From Crassaminicella indica (GTDB lineage: Bacteria; Bacillota; Clostridia; Peptostreptococcales; Thermotaleaceae), in assembly GCF_019203185.1 (NCBI RefSeq), contig NZ_CP078093.1, positions 310,001 through 374,000 on the forward strand: a stretch of 64,000 nucleotides of DNA, written 5' to 3'. The translations under genes were made by a program, and so were the position numbers. Below the pieces are notes generated by a model. That model had not been told where the DNA came from, did not search any database, and was given only the letters and a program-made list of their open reading frames with translations. This document shows positions 31,145 to 40,698 of the stretch, piece after piece. Position 1 is the stretch's first letter, and every line of letters starts with the position of its first letter.

Positions 31145-32512
31145 TTAGTTTAATCGTTCATCAAAATATCTTTTGATTCCATTAAATAAAGCTTGAGCAG
31201 CTTTTTGTCTATATTCTGTTGTACGAATCAAATTTCCTTCTGCTGGATTTGAAATAAACCCAACTTCCGCAATGACAGCAGGCATTTTTGTTTCTCTAAT
31301 CACAACAAACTCTGGTTCATTTTTAATCCCTCTATCCTTTGCTTTTAAAGCTTTAATCATTTCTTCCTGTAATGTTTTTGCAAATCTTTTACAATCTCTT
31401 GTTGGATCATCAACATACAGCATTTCAACTCCAGACACTTTTTTGTTTTCAGCATAATTATAATGCACACTCACAAATACAGCAGCATCTAATTCATTGG
31501 CTACTGCTGGTCTTCCATATAAATCAAGAGTTGTATCATCTGTTCTTGTCATATAAGTTATAAAACCTGATTTTTCTAGTAAATCATTCAATCTTTTTGC
31601 TGTATCTAAAGTCAACTCTTTTTCTACTAGATTTAATGCACTATTGTGAGTACCTGGATCTTTGCCTCCATGACCTGGATCAATAACAATAATTTTCCCA
31701 CGATATGAAGAAGATAAATTCGTCTTTTTATTCGTATAAACAAGAATATCTGTTCCTTCATGCTCAACAAATATATTTTTTAAGCTTTGTCCATCTTCTA
31801 TATCTAAAACAATACGAACAATCTCACCATCTATATCATTTGCAAACTGTGCTGTCCTGATTCTCTTTACACCACCTTGTTTAATAGGGATTTCATTTTT
31901 ATCAATGTTTAGTCTAGCGTTTAATACATCTATAACTACTTTATTTCCAAAATCCATAATATTATATACAGGCTGCTCTTTTGTATGAATAACAATTACA
32001 TCTGAATTGTTTCTTGTTTCTAAATTTATGTTGTTTACACTGTTCAAAGCTTCTTCTATTTTTTCACTATTTGGAAATTCTACCTGAATGGCACTAAGCT
32101 CATTATTAAATGCTACATGATAATCTTTTTTCATAGCTAGATCAATGACAATTCTGCTAACATTTCTAGGATAATCTTCAAAAATAGAACCTCTAATATC
32201 CATTATATGATCCATATTAATTTCTTTTTTTATGATACCGCCATTACCTGTAAAGCTTGGATCAGTCATATTGAATTTAGCATTGGGGATATCTATTATT
32301 AAACGATCATTCCCTCCAAACCTGCTCCCTGGTAAATACATGGTATTGTATGCTACTAACCCTGTAGTTTTAATAAGTATTTTAGACGTAGAACCGTAAT
32401 GATCATATGTAATATCTGTTATATATTGTTCAAGCTTTGCTCCAAAGGAAATTGTACTCATTCCTAGAATAATAGTAAATATAAGCAATATTGAGAATAA
32501 TCGCTTCATCAT
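31145..32512 (-). CDS. AMIN-domain N-acetylmuramoyl-L-alanine amidase (Amidase_3)
   Basis: This secreted zinc amidase cleaves the MurNAc-L-alanine bond of peptidoglycan. The signal peptide is residues 1-24 (ILGMSTISFGA). One AMIN-like domain (about 25-130) and a second (about 140-250) should bind the cell wall. The catalytic Amidase_3 domain (about 270-450) has ligands in DPGHGGKDPG, VEKELTL, SVHYNYAE and AEVGFISN. It is paralogous to the 697-aa neighbour but lacks its N-terminal copper amine oxidase-like domain. It has its own promoter (32591-32620). Confidence 0.92.
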   Translation of the reverse strand: MMKRLFSILLIFTIILGMSTISFGAKLEQYITDITYDHYGSTSKILIKTTGLVAYNTMYLPGSRFGGNDRLIIDIPNAKFNMTDPSFTGNGGIIKKEINMDHIMDIRGSIFEDYPRNVSRIVIDLAMKKDYHVAFNNELSAIQVEFPNSEKIEEALNSVNNINLETRNNSDVIVIHTKEQPVYNIMDFGNKVVIDVLNARLNIDKNEIPIKQGGVKRIRTAQFANDIDGEIVRIVLDIEDGQSLKNIFVEHEGTDILVYTNKKTNLSSSYRGKIIVIDPGHGGKDPGTHNSALNLVEKELTLDTAKRLNDLLEKSGFITYMTRTDDTTLDLYGRPAVANELDAAVFVSVHYNYAENKKVSGVEMLYVDDPTRDCKRFAKTLQEEMIKALKAKDRGIKNEPEFVVIRETKMPAVIAEVGFISNPAEGNLIRTTEYRQKAAQALFNGIKRYFDERLN

Positions 32513-32590
32513 TTTTCCCCCTACTTTAATACTAATTGACTTTATTCAACACTTTATGTATCATTCGACAGCTTTATCCTACTGATTACA

Positions 32591-32620
32591 TTTATATCAT
32601 CTACATGAAACTTATGTCAA
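32591..32620 (-). promoter_or_regulatory. Promoter of the shorter amidase gene
   Basis: The -35 TTGACA (32615-32620) and -10 TATAAA (32591-32596) have an 18-bp spacer starting TAAGTTTCA. It resembles the promoter of the neighbouring paralogue. Confidence 0.65.
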
Positions 32621-32670
32621 TTTCCTTTTAGCAATTGTCATTGAGATTTAATATTGACTATGAAAAGCTA

Positions 32671-32699
32671 AAAGAGATGCACATATTTGCGCATCTCTC
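32671..32699 (-). terminator. Terminator of the longer amidase gene
   Basis: AGAGATGC/GCATCTCT pair with further pairing inward, followed on the minus strand by TTTTAGC. Confidence 0.7.
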
Positions 32700-34793
32700 T
32701 TATTTTAACAGTACTTCATCAAAATATCTTTTTATCCCATTAAATAAAGTTTGAGCAGCTTTTTGTCTATAGCTTTCTGTAACAATTTTCGCTTCCTCTC
32801 CAGCATTAGACATAAATCCCATTTCCGCTAATATTGCAGGCATTTTTGTTTCTCTTATTACAACTAATTTAGGTCGATTATGAATGCCATGATCAACAGC
32901 CTTTAATCCTTTTACCATTTCATTCTTTACAATTCTAGCAAAAGTTTTATTATCTCTTGATTTATCTTCTCCATTATAGAGTACTTCTACACCTCTAATT
33001 TTAGGATTTGGATGCCAATTATAATGCACACTTACAAAAGCATCTGCATTTAATCCATTGGCAATAGCTGCTCTTTCATATAATCCTACATATGTATCAT
33101 CAGCTCTTGTCATGTATGTAGAAAATCCTGCTTCCTCTAACAGCTTATTTAACTTTTGTGCTGTATCTAAAGCAATATGTTTTTCTTTCAATCTACTACT
33201 AGAAGCTCCTGGGTCTTTCCCACCATGACCTGCATCAATAACAACCATTTTCCCGCTATATCTAGAATTTTCTATTTTTTTATTCTTAAATTCAACTTGA
33301 ATATTATATTTTTCATCATCTACTGTTTTAATTTTGTATGTTGTTTCATCTTGTAATCTAATTGTTATATGATAATATTTGCCATCATCATCAATTGCTA
33401 TAGATTTCACCATACTATCATCTATATTCAACGTAGTATCTGCTAGACTTATTTGATCTTTTGGAACTTTTAATAATAATTCATGATTATTATCATTATA
33501 ATCTTCATCATACATATCTCTTTCTTCTAAAGATAATTTTAAGATAGATTTATTTACAGCTTCCTTTTTATAGCTAAACCCTTGAAGTGGCTTACTATTC
33601 ACATACACTAATATGTCCATTCCTTCATCTTCAACAAATATGTTTTCAAAGCTTTGTCCCTTTTCAAGGTCTAATACAACTCGAACAATTTTATCATCCT
33701 TATCATAATTATCATCAGGATTGAATTGAGATATTCTTATCCTTTTTACTCCATTTTTAGAAACTAAAATATTATTTTTATCAAACTTTAATTTAGCATT
33801 TAATATATCTACAACAACACGATCTCCTAGATCTATCACATTATATGCTGGAATCTCATCTGTATGTATCACAATTGCATCTGCATTATTTCTATTTTCC
33901 ATCTTTATACTTTTGACAGTATTTAAGAAATCTACTTTTATTTCATTATTTTCTTCATCAAAAGTAACATCATAACCTCTTGGTAAAGCCAAATCAATAA
34001 CAATCCTAGTTACATTTCTAGGACTCTTCTCAAACAAGGAAGCTCTAATTGTCATAACACCCATATCATATACTTTTTTCTTTATCTCACTTCCTTCTTT
34101 TATAAGCGATGGATCATTTATATCTATATTTGTATTTGGAATATCTAAAATTAATCTATCAGTTCCTCCAAATCTGCTTCCTGGTAAGTAAAGAGGAGAC
34201 AACTTTACTTTTCCTGTAGTCTTAATAACTACTCGGGGAACATCTTTATACTCTCTGAACTCAATTCCAGTGATAGACTGCTTAGGTAAATCAACTGTTG
34301 CTGTAGTAGTTTCTTGTATCCAATTTACATCCATGCCAAGCTGTTCTGCTATGAAACGTAAAGGTACCATTGTTCGATAATTTCCTTGATATCCTAATAG
34401 CTTTGCAGGAACTCCATTAGGAAGTGAACATTCTTTTCCATTTACTATAGCTTTGGCACTGTCAATTTTTAATACTATAGTTTTTTCTTCTGCTAGAATA
34501 GTCGCTTCTTTATTCTTTTGGTCCCATTCTATTTGAGCACCTAGATTTTCAACAACAAATCGAATAGGAACTAATGTGCGACTTTTTCCTTTTATTGTAT
34601 AAAGAAGAGATGGAACATCTGTATAAATATCTCGTCCACCCATCAAAAGATTGACAGCATATACTTCTTGTAGCTTTCCAGACATACCATCTGTAATCTC
34701 TACAACTGTTCTTTCTTGCTTTGCAGCAAAAGCAGTAACACTCATTCCTAAAATCATAATAAACACCAGCAAAACCGACAGTAATCTCTTCAT
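32700..34793 (-). CDS. Cell-wall amidase with stalk, AMIN and Amidase_3 domains
   Basis: This 697-aa secreted amidase has a signal peptide (1-24, cleaved after AFA), a copper amine oxidase N-terminal stalk domain (about 45-170, LVPIRFVVENLGAQIEW and MVPLRFIAEQLGMDVNW), then AMIN-type domains (about 175-395 and 410-505) and a catalytic domain (about 515-690) with DAGHGGKDPGA, KEKHIALDTA, SVHYNWHP and AEMGFMSN. The zinc ligands are intact. It is a tandem paralogue of the next gene; LPGSRFGG is shared. Likely role: peptidoglycan remodelling in growth or sporulation. Confidence 0.92.
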   Translation of the reverse strand: MKRLLSVLLVFIMILGMSVTAFAAKQERTVVEITDGMSGKLQEVYAVNLLMGGRDIYTDVPSLLYTIKGKSRTLVPIRFVVENLGAQIEWDQKNKEATILAEEKTIVLKIDSAKAIVNGKECSLPNGVPAKLLGYQGNYRTMVPLRFIAEQLGMDVNWIQETTTATVDLPKQSITGIEFREYKDVPRVVIKTTGKVKLSPLYLPGSRFGGTDRLILDIPNTNIDINDPSLIKEGSEIKKKVYDMGVMTIRASLFEKSPRNVTRIVIDLALPRGYDVTFDEENNEIKVDFLNTVKSIKMENRNNADAIVIHTDEIPAYNVIDLGDRVVVDILNAKLKFDKNNILVSKNGVKRIRISQFNPDDNYDKDDKIVRVVLDLEKGQSFENIFVEDEGMDILVYVNSKPLQGFSYKKEAVNKSILKLSLEERDMYDEDYNDNNHELLLKVPKDQISLADTTLNIDDSMVKSIAIDDDGKYYHITIRLQDETTYKIKTVDDEKYNIQVEFKNKKIENSRYSGKMVVIDAGHGGKDPGASSSRLKEKHIALDTAQKLNKLLEEAGFSTYMTRADDTYVGLYERAAIANGLNADAFVSVHYNWHPNPKIRGVEVLYNGEDKSRDNKTFARIVKNEMVKGLKAVDHGIHNRPKLVVIRETKMPAILAEMGFMSNAGEEAKIVTESYRQKAAQTLFNGIKRYFDEVLLK

Positions 34794-34867
34794 TTTTTGT
34801 CCCCCTATTATTTTCAGTATTTTATGTACATTTATATTAATTTCAATAGTTTTACTCTACATAAACA

Positions 34868-34897
34868 GTTATATCATTTTGCTAGAACTTATGTCAA
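34868..34897 (-). promoter_or_regulatory. Promoter of the longer amidase gene
   Basis: The -35 TTGACA (34892-34897) and -10 TATAAC (34868-34873) have an 18-bp spacer starting TAAGTTCTA. CAATTG lies just upstream, as at the paralogue's promoter. Confidence 0.65.
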
Positions 34898-34997
34898 CTT
34901 GCTTAACACAATTGTAATTGAGTCTTAATATTACACATAAAATAATGCAGGCTCATGTGTTAAAGCCTACAATTTTAATCCTTCATCATACTTTTAT

Positions 34998-35588
34998 TTA
35001 TAAACAAAATATCCTTTTCCACTCATCCACCTTAAGCATTCTATGATCTGAAATAATATACTCAATGCTAATATCTTTAGGATCTATCTCATGCATTATA
35101 AGCACTTCAGCATCATATCCCTCTATTAGATCAACTCTAGCTTTTAAATTTTCTTTAAAGCTCAATGATGTTTCCCAATATGATTTCAAAAGATTCTTTC
35201 CTTTTATATCTAAATATTTTTTACACGCTTGAAAGTCTTCAACATTTTGAAGTATATAAGGTTCATAAATTTGATTTGCACAATTTTCATTAGCTACCCA
35301 ACACTTTTCTTCATCGATTTTAATAGACAACACCACGCTATGAGAATGAAACTTATGATTTTTAGGATAATTTATACTTGCAAAAATAGCTCTACTTCTT
35401 ATTACCCAACTGGGTATATAGTGTGGTTTTTGTTCATCTATCAATTCATGAAAGCCATCATATTTTGTTTTATAAGTTTCTTTATCATCAAAATTTATGC
35501 CTGCTTTTAATGTTTTCTTTAAATCTGTAAGTTCTATAATATGATAAATCACACGCGTTTCATTGTAATCTGGAAAAAGCATATTCAA
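34998..35588 (-). CDS. Uncharacterised protein, 196 aa
   Basis: I do not recognise the family with confidence. The protein is soluble, with no signal peptide or membrane segment. Near the N-terminus it has RVIYHIIELTDLKKTLKAGI, a YH-x-L-x-G pattern loosely like the start of ADP-ribosyltransferase-fold proteins such as DarT, followed by IPSWVIRSRAIFASINYP and a C-terminal ISDHRMLKVDEW. The resemblance is weak and unverified. AGGAGG precedes a TTG by 4 nt and an in-frame ATG (35580-35582) by 10 nt; either could be the start. It stands alone between the amidases and a small Cys-rich gene on the other strand. Confidence 0.6.
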   Translation of the reverse strand: MNMLFPDYNETRVIYHIIELTDLKKTLKAGINFDDKETYKTKYDGFHELIDEQKPHYIPSWVIRSRAIFASINYPKNHKFHSHSVVLSIKIDEEKCWVANENCANQIYEPYILQNVEDFQACKKYLDIKGKNLLKSYWETSLSFKENLKARVDLIEGYDAEVLIMHEIDPKDISIEYIISDHRMLKVDEWKRIFCL

Positions 35589-35718
35589 ATACCCTCCTAA
35601 AATTTCTAAAAACTAATCTTATAGTATGATTTTTTCATCGTTTCTATACAAATATACATTTTTTTCAATACATCAATTTTATATTTTTTAAAAATACTAT
35701 TATTAGGAGGTTGATCGG

Positions 35719-35898
35719 ATGATTAACATTAACTGCTCTTTACCCTGCTTTTTTGAAAACGATGGAAAATGTGCTTTTACTCATATAACCGCTCTCTCTT
35801 TAACACCTCATCCTGAATGTGCATATTTTACACCAAAGACTTCTTTCATTAATAAAACTCCATCTTCTAATTTTATGCATAACAAAGCCGAAGATTAA
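35719..35898 (+). CDS. Small Cys-rich protein, 59 aa
   Basis: The protein begins MININCSLPCFFENDGKCAF and has four cysteines at residues 6, 10, 18 and 34 (CxxxC-x7-C-x15-C), which suggests binding of a metal ion. AGGAGG lies eight bases before the ATG, an excellent ribosome binding site. The stop lies in the loop of a strong terminator. Short Cys-rich proteins with a similar N-terminus are common in Clostridia; their function is unknown. The DNA is divergent from the 196-aa gene, with which it shares an intergenic region. Confidence 0.75.
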   Translation: MININCSLPCFFENDGKCAFTHITALSLTPHPECAYFTPKTSFINKTPSSNFMHNKAED

Positions 35899-35910
35899 AT
35901 CTTCGGCTTT
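35884..35910. terminator. Strong bidirectional terminator
   Basis: A 12-bp stem, AAAGCCGAAGAT with its perfect complement around a TAA loop, is followed by GTTTTTA on the plus strand. It serves the Cys-rich gene and the converging oppA gene. Confidence 0.85.
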
Positions 35911-35917
35911 GTTTTTA

Positions 35918-37537
35918 TTATTCTATATATGCACGTCCAAAGAACCAATGTCCCATTTTTGTTTTTTCCCAATTCTTTACATGCTCACTTACCATTTGTG
36001 GTCTTGTATAATAATAAATTGGCATAACGATCATCTCATCCATCATCAGCTTTTGAGCATCATATAAAAGCTTAAACCTTTCTTGTCCAGTTAATATTTT
36101 TGAATCTTCGATTAATTTATCATATTTAGGACTATTCCACTGTGCATCATTATTTCCTGAATATGATAGCCATAAATCAAGCATAGTCATAGGATCAGCA
36201 TAATCTCCCAACCAACCAGCTCTTGCAATAGAAAAGTTACCTTGATGTCTTGTATCTTGGAATACTGCCCACTCTTGGTTTGCAAGCTTCACATCAATCC
36301 CAAGATTTTCCTTCCACATAGCTTGAATAGCTTCTGCAACAGCTTTGTGGGATTCACTTGTATTATAGATCACTTCAATCTCTGGAAATCCTTCTCCATT
36401 AGGATATCCAGCTTCTGCTAATAATTTTTTTGCTTCTTCTACCTTTGCAGCATTTGGATCAATCCCATAATCTCCTGCAACTTTTTGGAACTCTTTTCCT
36501 TCTGCATCTAATAATCCTGGTGGTGTAAACCCTGTAGCAGGAATTTGTCCTCCTTTTGTTACCTTCTCCACAATCGCTTTTCTATCTATTGCAAGGGATA
36601 ATGCTTTTCTAACTCTTACATCATCTGTAGGTGCTTTTGTAACATTAAAGATATAATAATATGTTCCTACTTCTGGCCATATCATAAATGTAGGATTTTC
36701 AGCTTTAAGTCTTGGTATTTCTTGTGTTGGCAAATCATCAATTATATCGATTTCTCCTGCTTCATAAGCTGTTAAAGCTGTTGATTGCTCAACAATCATA
36801 AGAGCTTCTATTTTGTCTATTTTGACATCATCTGCTTTCCAATAGTTTTCATTTTTCTCAAGAATAATTCTATCTCCCATGATATAATCTGCCAGTTTAA
36901 ATGGTCCGTTGCTAACAGCTATTTCAGGATTTCTAGCCCAACCTTTTGGATCCTTTTCTACCATATCTTTTCTTACTGGCATATAAGTATAAAAGGTCGT
37001 TAAATTAAGAAAATATGCTGTTGGCGCATTAAGAGTTACTTCCAAAGTTTTATCATCTATAGCTTTTACAGCTACATCATCTAATGATCCTTTTCCTTCA
37101 TAAGCATCTTGTGCACCTTTAATATAGAATAGTTGGAATGCATACTCAGATGGTTCTGGAACTAGATTAGGATCTAACGCTCTTTTCCAAGCATACTCAA
37201 AATCTTGTGCACGCACTGGCTTTCCATCTGACCATTTTGCATCTCTTAAATGGAAAGTATAAGTAAGACCATCATCAGATACATCGTAGCTTTCTGCCAT
37301 AGCTTTTTCAAGCTTTCCATCTCTTTCTCTCATCAGTCCTTCAAAGGTATTATTAATAATATGACCACCATCAGAAGCACTATTTAGCTGAGGATCTATT
37401 GTCTTCGGCTCTGAACTTATATTCCATCTTAATACTACTTCTCCTTTCTTCTCTTCTGGTTTATTTCCTGTACATCCAGTCAAAGCAGTAACAAATAATA
37501 TAACCACCAATATAAAAGCTAAACTTTTTTTAAACAA
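35918..37537 (-). CDS. oppA: Oligopeptide-binding lipoprotein, copy 1
   Basis: This 539-aa SBP family 5 protein captures peptides for the oppBCDF importer. The lipoprotein signal is MFKKSLAFILVVILFVTALT with lipobox TGCTGN. Family signatures are LRWNISSEPKTIDPQLN, RDAKWSDGKPVRAQDFEYAW and IDRKAIV. It starts with TTG, 7 nt after GGAGG. It lies 204 nt downstream of oppF. It is strikingly similar to oppA copy 2 on the other side of the permease genes. Confidence 0.93.
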   Translation of the reverse strand: MFKKSLAFILVVILFVTALTGCTGNKPEEKKGEVVLRWNISSEPKTIDPQLNSASDGGHIINNTFEGLMRERDGKLEKAMAESYDVSDDGLTYTFHLRDAKWSDGKPVRAQDFEYAWKRALDPNLVPEPSEYAFQLFYIKGAQDAYEGKGSLDDVAVKAIDDKTLEVTLNAPTAYFLNLTTFYTYMPVRKDMVEKDPKGWARNPEIAVSNGPFKLADYIMGDRIILEKNENYWKADDVKIDKIEALMIVEQSTALTAYEAGEIDIIDDLPTQEIPRLKAENPTFMIWPEVGTYYYIFNVTKAPTDDVRVRKALSLAIDRKAIVEKVTKGGQIPATGFTPPGLLDAEGKEFQKVAGDYGIDPNAAKVEEAKKLLAEAGYPNGEGFPEIEVIYNTSESHKAVAEAIQAMWKENLGIDVKLANQEWAVFQDTRHQGNFSIARAGWLGDYADPMTMLDLWLSYSGNNDAQWNSPKYDKLIEDSKILTGQERFKLLYDAQKLMMDEMIVMPIYYYTRPQMVSEHVKNWEKTKMGHWFFGRAYIE

Positions 37538-37740
37538 TCATATCCCTCCAATATTTTATATTTTTCATAATCTTATTATAAACAATTATTTCAATCAAAA
37601 GACGGTTTGCTTCTTAATTCACCTCCTTATAAATGACCATCTTAAAAATATTTTAAATTAAATATTTAAAAAATATTCAATAGGTTATTACAAGTTCTTA
37701 ATGAGATGAAATTATCTGAAATCTTTTCGTAAAAAAAATT

Positions 37741-38721
37741 TTATAACAAATGACATGCTGCCATATGTCCACCACCTATATCTTTCATGATAGGTTCATT
37801 TTCAGCACATTTCTTCATTGCATGAGGACATCTTGTGCAAAATCTACATCCTGAAGGAGGATTTAGTGGACTTGGAACATCTCCTTTTAATAAAATTCTG
37901 TGCTTCTCTTTTGATATATCAGGATCTGGAATTGGAATAGCCGATAGTAAAGCTTTTGTATATGGATGAGCAGGATTTTCAAAAATTTCGTCACTGTCTG
38001 CAATTTCAACTAATTTTCCAAGATACATAACTCCTATGCGATCTGATATATATCTAACCATTGAAAGGTCATGGGCAATAAATAAATAGGTCAGTCCTAG
38101 TTCTTCTTGCAAATCGCCTAGCATATTTACTACCTGTGCCTGTATAGAAACATCAAGAGCTGATATAGGCTCATCACATATTATAAATTCTGGCTTTACA
38201 GCTAAAGCACGCGCAATACCTATACGCTGTCTTTGTCCTCCACTAAATTCATGCGGATATCTTATAGCATGATCAGGATTTAATCCTACTTTTGATAACA
38301 AATCATGGATAATTTCTGTTCTAAGCTTTCCTGATGCTAAATTATGAATATCTAAAGCTTCTCCTATAATATCACCAACAGTCATACGACTATTTAAAGA
38401 TGCATAAGGATCTTGAAAAATCATCTGCATTTTTTTTCTAAAGGGATGGAGTTCTCTTTCATTCATCATACCAATTTCCACACCATTAAAAATAATCTCT
38501 CCTTCTGTAGGCTCATATAAACGAATAAGCGTTCTTCCTGTTGTTGATTTTCCACAACCTGATTCTCCTACAAGCCCCAATGTTTCCCCCTTTTTAATAT
38601 AAAAGCTCACATCATCAACTGCTTTTACATACTGTATATCTTTTCCAAAGAACCCCTTTCTTATTGGAAAATATTTTTTCAGATTTTTCACTTCTAGTAA
38701 AATATCATCATTTTTTTTCAT
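37741..38721 (-). CDS. oppF: Oligopeptide ABC transporter ATP-binding protein OppF
   Basis: This 326-aa ATPase has Walker A GESGCGKSTTGR, the signature FSGGQRQRIGIARAL, Walker B IICDEPISALD and the switch His in FIAHDLS. The C-terminal oligopeptide/dipeptide extension has four cysteines (CRFCTRCPHAMKKC), the pattern of the OppD/OppF iron-sulfur motif. Its ATG overlaps the oppD stop (TAATG). It pairs with OppD to power import. Confidence 0.95.
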   Translation of the reverse strand: MKKNDDILLEVKNLKKYFPIRKGFFGKDIQYVKAVDDVSFYIKKGETLGLVGESGCGKSTTGRTLIRLYEPTEGEIIFNGVEIGMMNERELHPFRKKMQMIFQDPYASLNSRMTVGDIIGEALDIHNLASGKLRTEIIHDLLSKVGLNPDHAIRYPHEFSGGQRQRIGIARALAVKPEFIICDEPISALDVSIQAQVVNMLGDLQEELGLTYLFIAHDLSMVRYISDRIGVMYLGKLVEIADSDEIFENPAHPYTKALLSAIPIPDPDISKEKHRILLKGDVPSPLNPPSGCRFCTRCPHAMKKCAENEPIMKDIGGGHMAACHLL

Positions 38722-39743
38722 TATATCCTCCCCCTCTTTACACCAGTATCTACTTCAACTTGAGGAGCATTTTTATGAAGGAGCCAACACATAGAACGAT
38801 GACCTTTTTCTTCCTCAAAATAAGGTGGCTTCATTTCTTGACAGATTTTCATTGTATAAGGACATCTCTCTGCAAAAGGACATCCCTTTGGAGGATTTAA
38901 TAAATCTGGAGGTGTTCCTTCTATTGGAACCAATCTCTGCTTTTCCCCTAAATCCAATCTTGGAATAGACTTTAATAATCCCATAGTGTAAGGATGCTTT
39001 GGATTGTAGAAAATTTGTTCTGTAGTCCCTTCCTCCATAATAAGCCCACCATACATCACAATAATTCTTGTACATACATCTGCTACAACTCCTAAATCAT
39101 GTGTAATCAAAATAATAGAAGTATTAATTTTTTCCTTTAAATCCTTCATGAGTTCTAAAATTTGTGCTTGTATGGTAACATCTAGTGCTGTTGTTGGTTC
39201 ATCTGCTATGAGAAGGCTTGGCTCACAGGATAGTGCCATAGCAATCATAGCCCTTTGTCTCATGCCTCCACTAAATTCATGCGGATAGTTATCTATCCTT
39301 TTTTCAGGAGATGGAATCCCAACAAGCTTTAACATTTCTACTGCCTTTTCTCTTGCTTGCTTCTTACTTAAACCCTGATGGTGCCTTATAGCTTCCATTA
39401 TCTGATTTCCTATAGTATATACAGGATTCAAAGAAGTCATAGGGTCCTGAAAAATCATAGCCATTTCATTTCCTCTAATACGCTGCATTTCTTTTTCAGA
39501 CATATTGACAACATCTTTTCCTTTAAAAGTAATTTTTCCATCTACAATTTTGCCTGGATACTGAAGGAGTCTCATAATAGACATTGATGTAACACTTTTG
39601 CCACTTCCAGATTCTCCAACAATTCCAATAGCTTCTCCTTTATCTAAATGAAAACTTACACCTCTTATAGCCTTGACTTCTCCCACATGAGTAAAGAAAG
39701 AGGTATAAAGGTCCTTTACTTCTAATATTTTTTCATTTTTCAT
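38721..39743 (-). CDS. oppD: Oligopeptide ABC transporter ATP-binding protein OppD
   Basis: The protein has about 340 residues: Walker A GESGSGKSVTS, signature FSGGMRQRAMIAMALS, Walker B LLIADEPTTALD and ILITHDLGVVAD, with the C-terminal Cys motif CPFAERCPYTMKIC. The ATG at 39741-39743 fits the GGGGTGA ribosome binding site; an in-frame GTG at 39752 sits inside that site. It lies 7-17 nt after oppC. Confidence 0.95.
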   Translation of the reverse strand: MKNEKILEVKDLYTSFFTHVGEVKAIRGVSFHLDKGEAIGIVGESGSGKSVTSMSIMRLLQYPGKIVDGKITFKGKDVVNMSEKEMQRIRGNEMAMIFQDPMTSLNPVYTIGNQIMEAIRHHQGLSKKQAREKAVEMLKLVGIPSPEKRIDNYPHEFSGGMRQRAMIAMALSCEPSLLIADEPTTALDVTIQAQILELMKDLKEKINTSIILITHDLGVVADVCTRIIVMYGGLIMEEGTTEQIFYNPKHPYTMGLLKSIPRLDLGEKQRLVPIEGTPPDLLNPPKGCPFAERCPYTMKICQEMKPPYFEEEKGHRSMCWLLHKNAPQVEVDTGVKRGRI

Positions 39744-39759
39744 TATTTTCACCCCTTTT

Positions 39760-40686
39760 CTATTTACGAAGACGTGGATCTAGGGCATCTCTTAAGCCAT
39801 CACCTAAAAAGTTAAACGCAAGCATAGTAATACAAATAGCTATTGACGGGAAGAAAAGCTGATATGGATAAGAACGAAGACCTCCTAACGCATCACTAGC
39901 GAGTGATCCCCACGAAGACATAGGTGCTGAAACTCCAAGTCCTATGAAGCTTAAGAATGATTCTGTAAAGATAGCACTTGGTATCTGCATAGTCATAGTT
40001 ACAATTATTACACCCATAGCATTTGGAATCAAATGTCTATAAAGAATCCTCCATGTACTTGCACCTAATGTTTTAGCTGCTAGTACATATTCTTGTTCTT
40101 TTAAACTTAACACTTGCCCACGTACAATTCTTGCCATTTTCACCCAATAAATTGTTCCTAGTGTAATAATAATACTCTTTAAGCCTGAACCGATTACAAC
40201 CATCAAAATAATAGCATATAGCACTAAAGGAATGGTGGAAATAACATCTACAATCCTCATCATAACATTGTCAATTTTTCCACCCATATATCCTGAAATA
40301 CCTCCATAAAGCACCCCTATAAAAAAGTTCACTAATGTCGCAATAACCGCAACAGTCAAAGAGATTCGTGCACCATATAAAACCCTTATAAACAAATCTC
40401 TACCATGAGCATCTGTTCCAAACCAATGTTCACTACTTGGTCCTTCATTACCTCTTAAAAGATTTTGTTCAGAATACGTGTATGAAGAAAAAATAGGACC
40501 AATAATAGCAAAAGCAAATATAATAATGATCATAAAAAGTCCTAGCATAGCCAATTTATTTTTCTTAAGTCTTCTCCAAGCATCCTGCCAATAGGTCATA
40601 CTTGGACGAACAATTTTTTCTTTTTCTCGATCTTTCATTCCAATAGGCTGCCACATATCCTGTGGAATTTTATTTAGTTCCATCAT
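39760..40686 (-). CDS. oppC: Oligopeptide ABC transporter permease OppC
   Basis: This 308-aa inner-membrane permease has six membrane segments, an N-terminal OppC_N region (AWRRLKKNKLAMLGL) and the EAA-type loop AAKTLGASTWRILYRHLIPNA that contacts the ATPases. It pairs with OppB, 12 nt upstream. Two ATG codons follow the AGGAG site. Confidence 0.95.
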   Translation of the reverse strand: MMELNKIPQDMWQPIGMKDREKEKIVRPSMTYWQDAWRRLKKNKLAMLGLFMIIIIFAFAIIGPIFSSYTYSEQNLLRGNEGPSSEHWFGTDAHGRDLFIRVLYGARISLTVAVIATLVNFFIGVLYGGISGYMGGKIDNVMMRIVDVISTIPLVLYAIILMVVIGSGLKSIIITLGTIYWVKMARIVRGQVLSLKEQEYVLAAKTLGASTWRILYRHLIPNAMGVIIVTMTMQIPSAIFTESFLSFIGLGVSAPMSSWGSLASDALGGLRSYPYQLFFPSIAICITMLAFNFLGDGLRDALDPRLRK

Positions 40687-40698
40687 CTAAGCTCCTTC

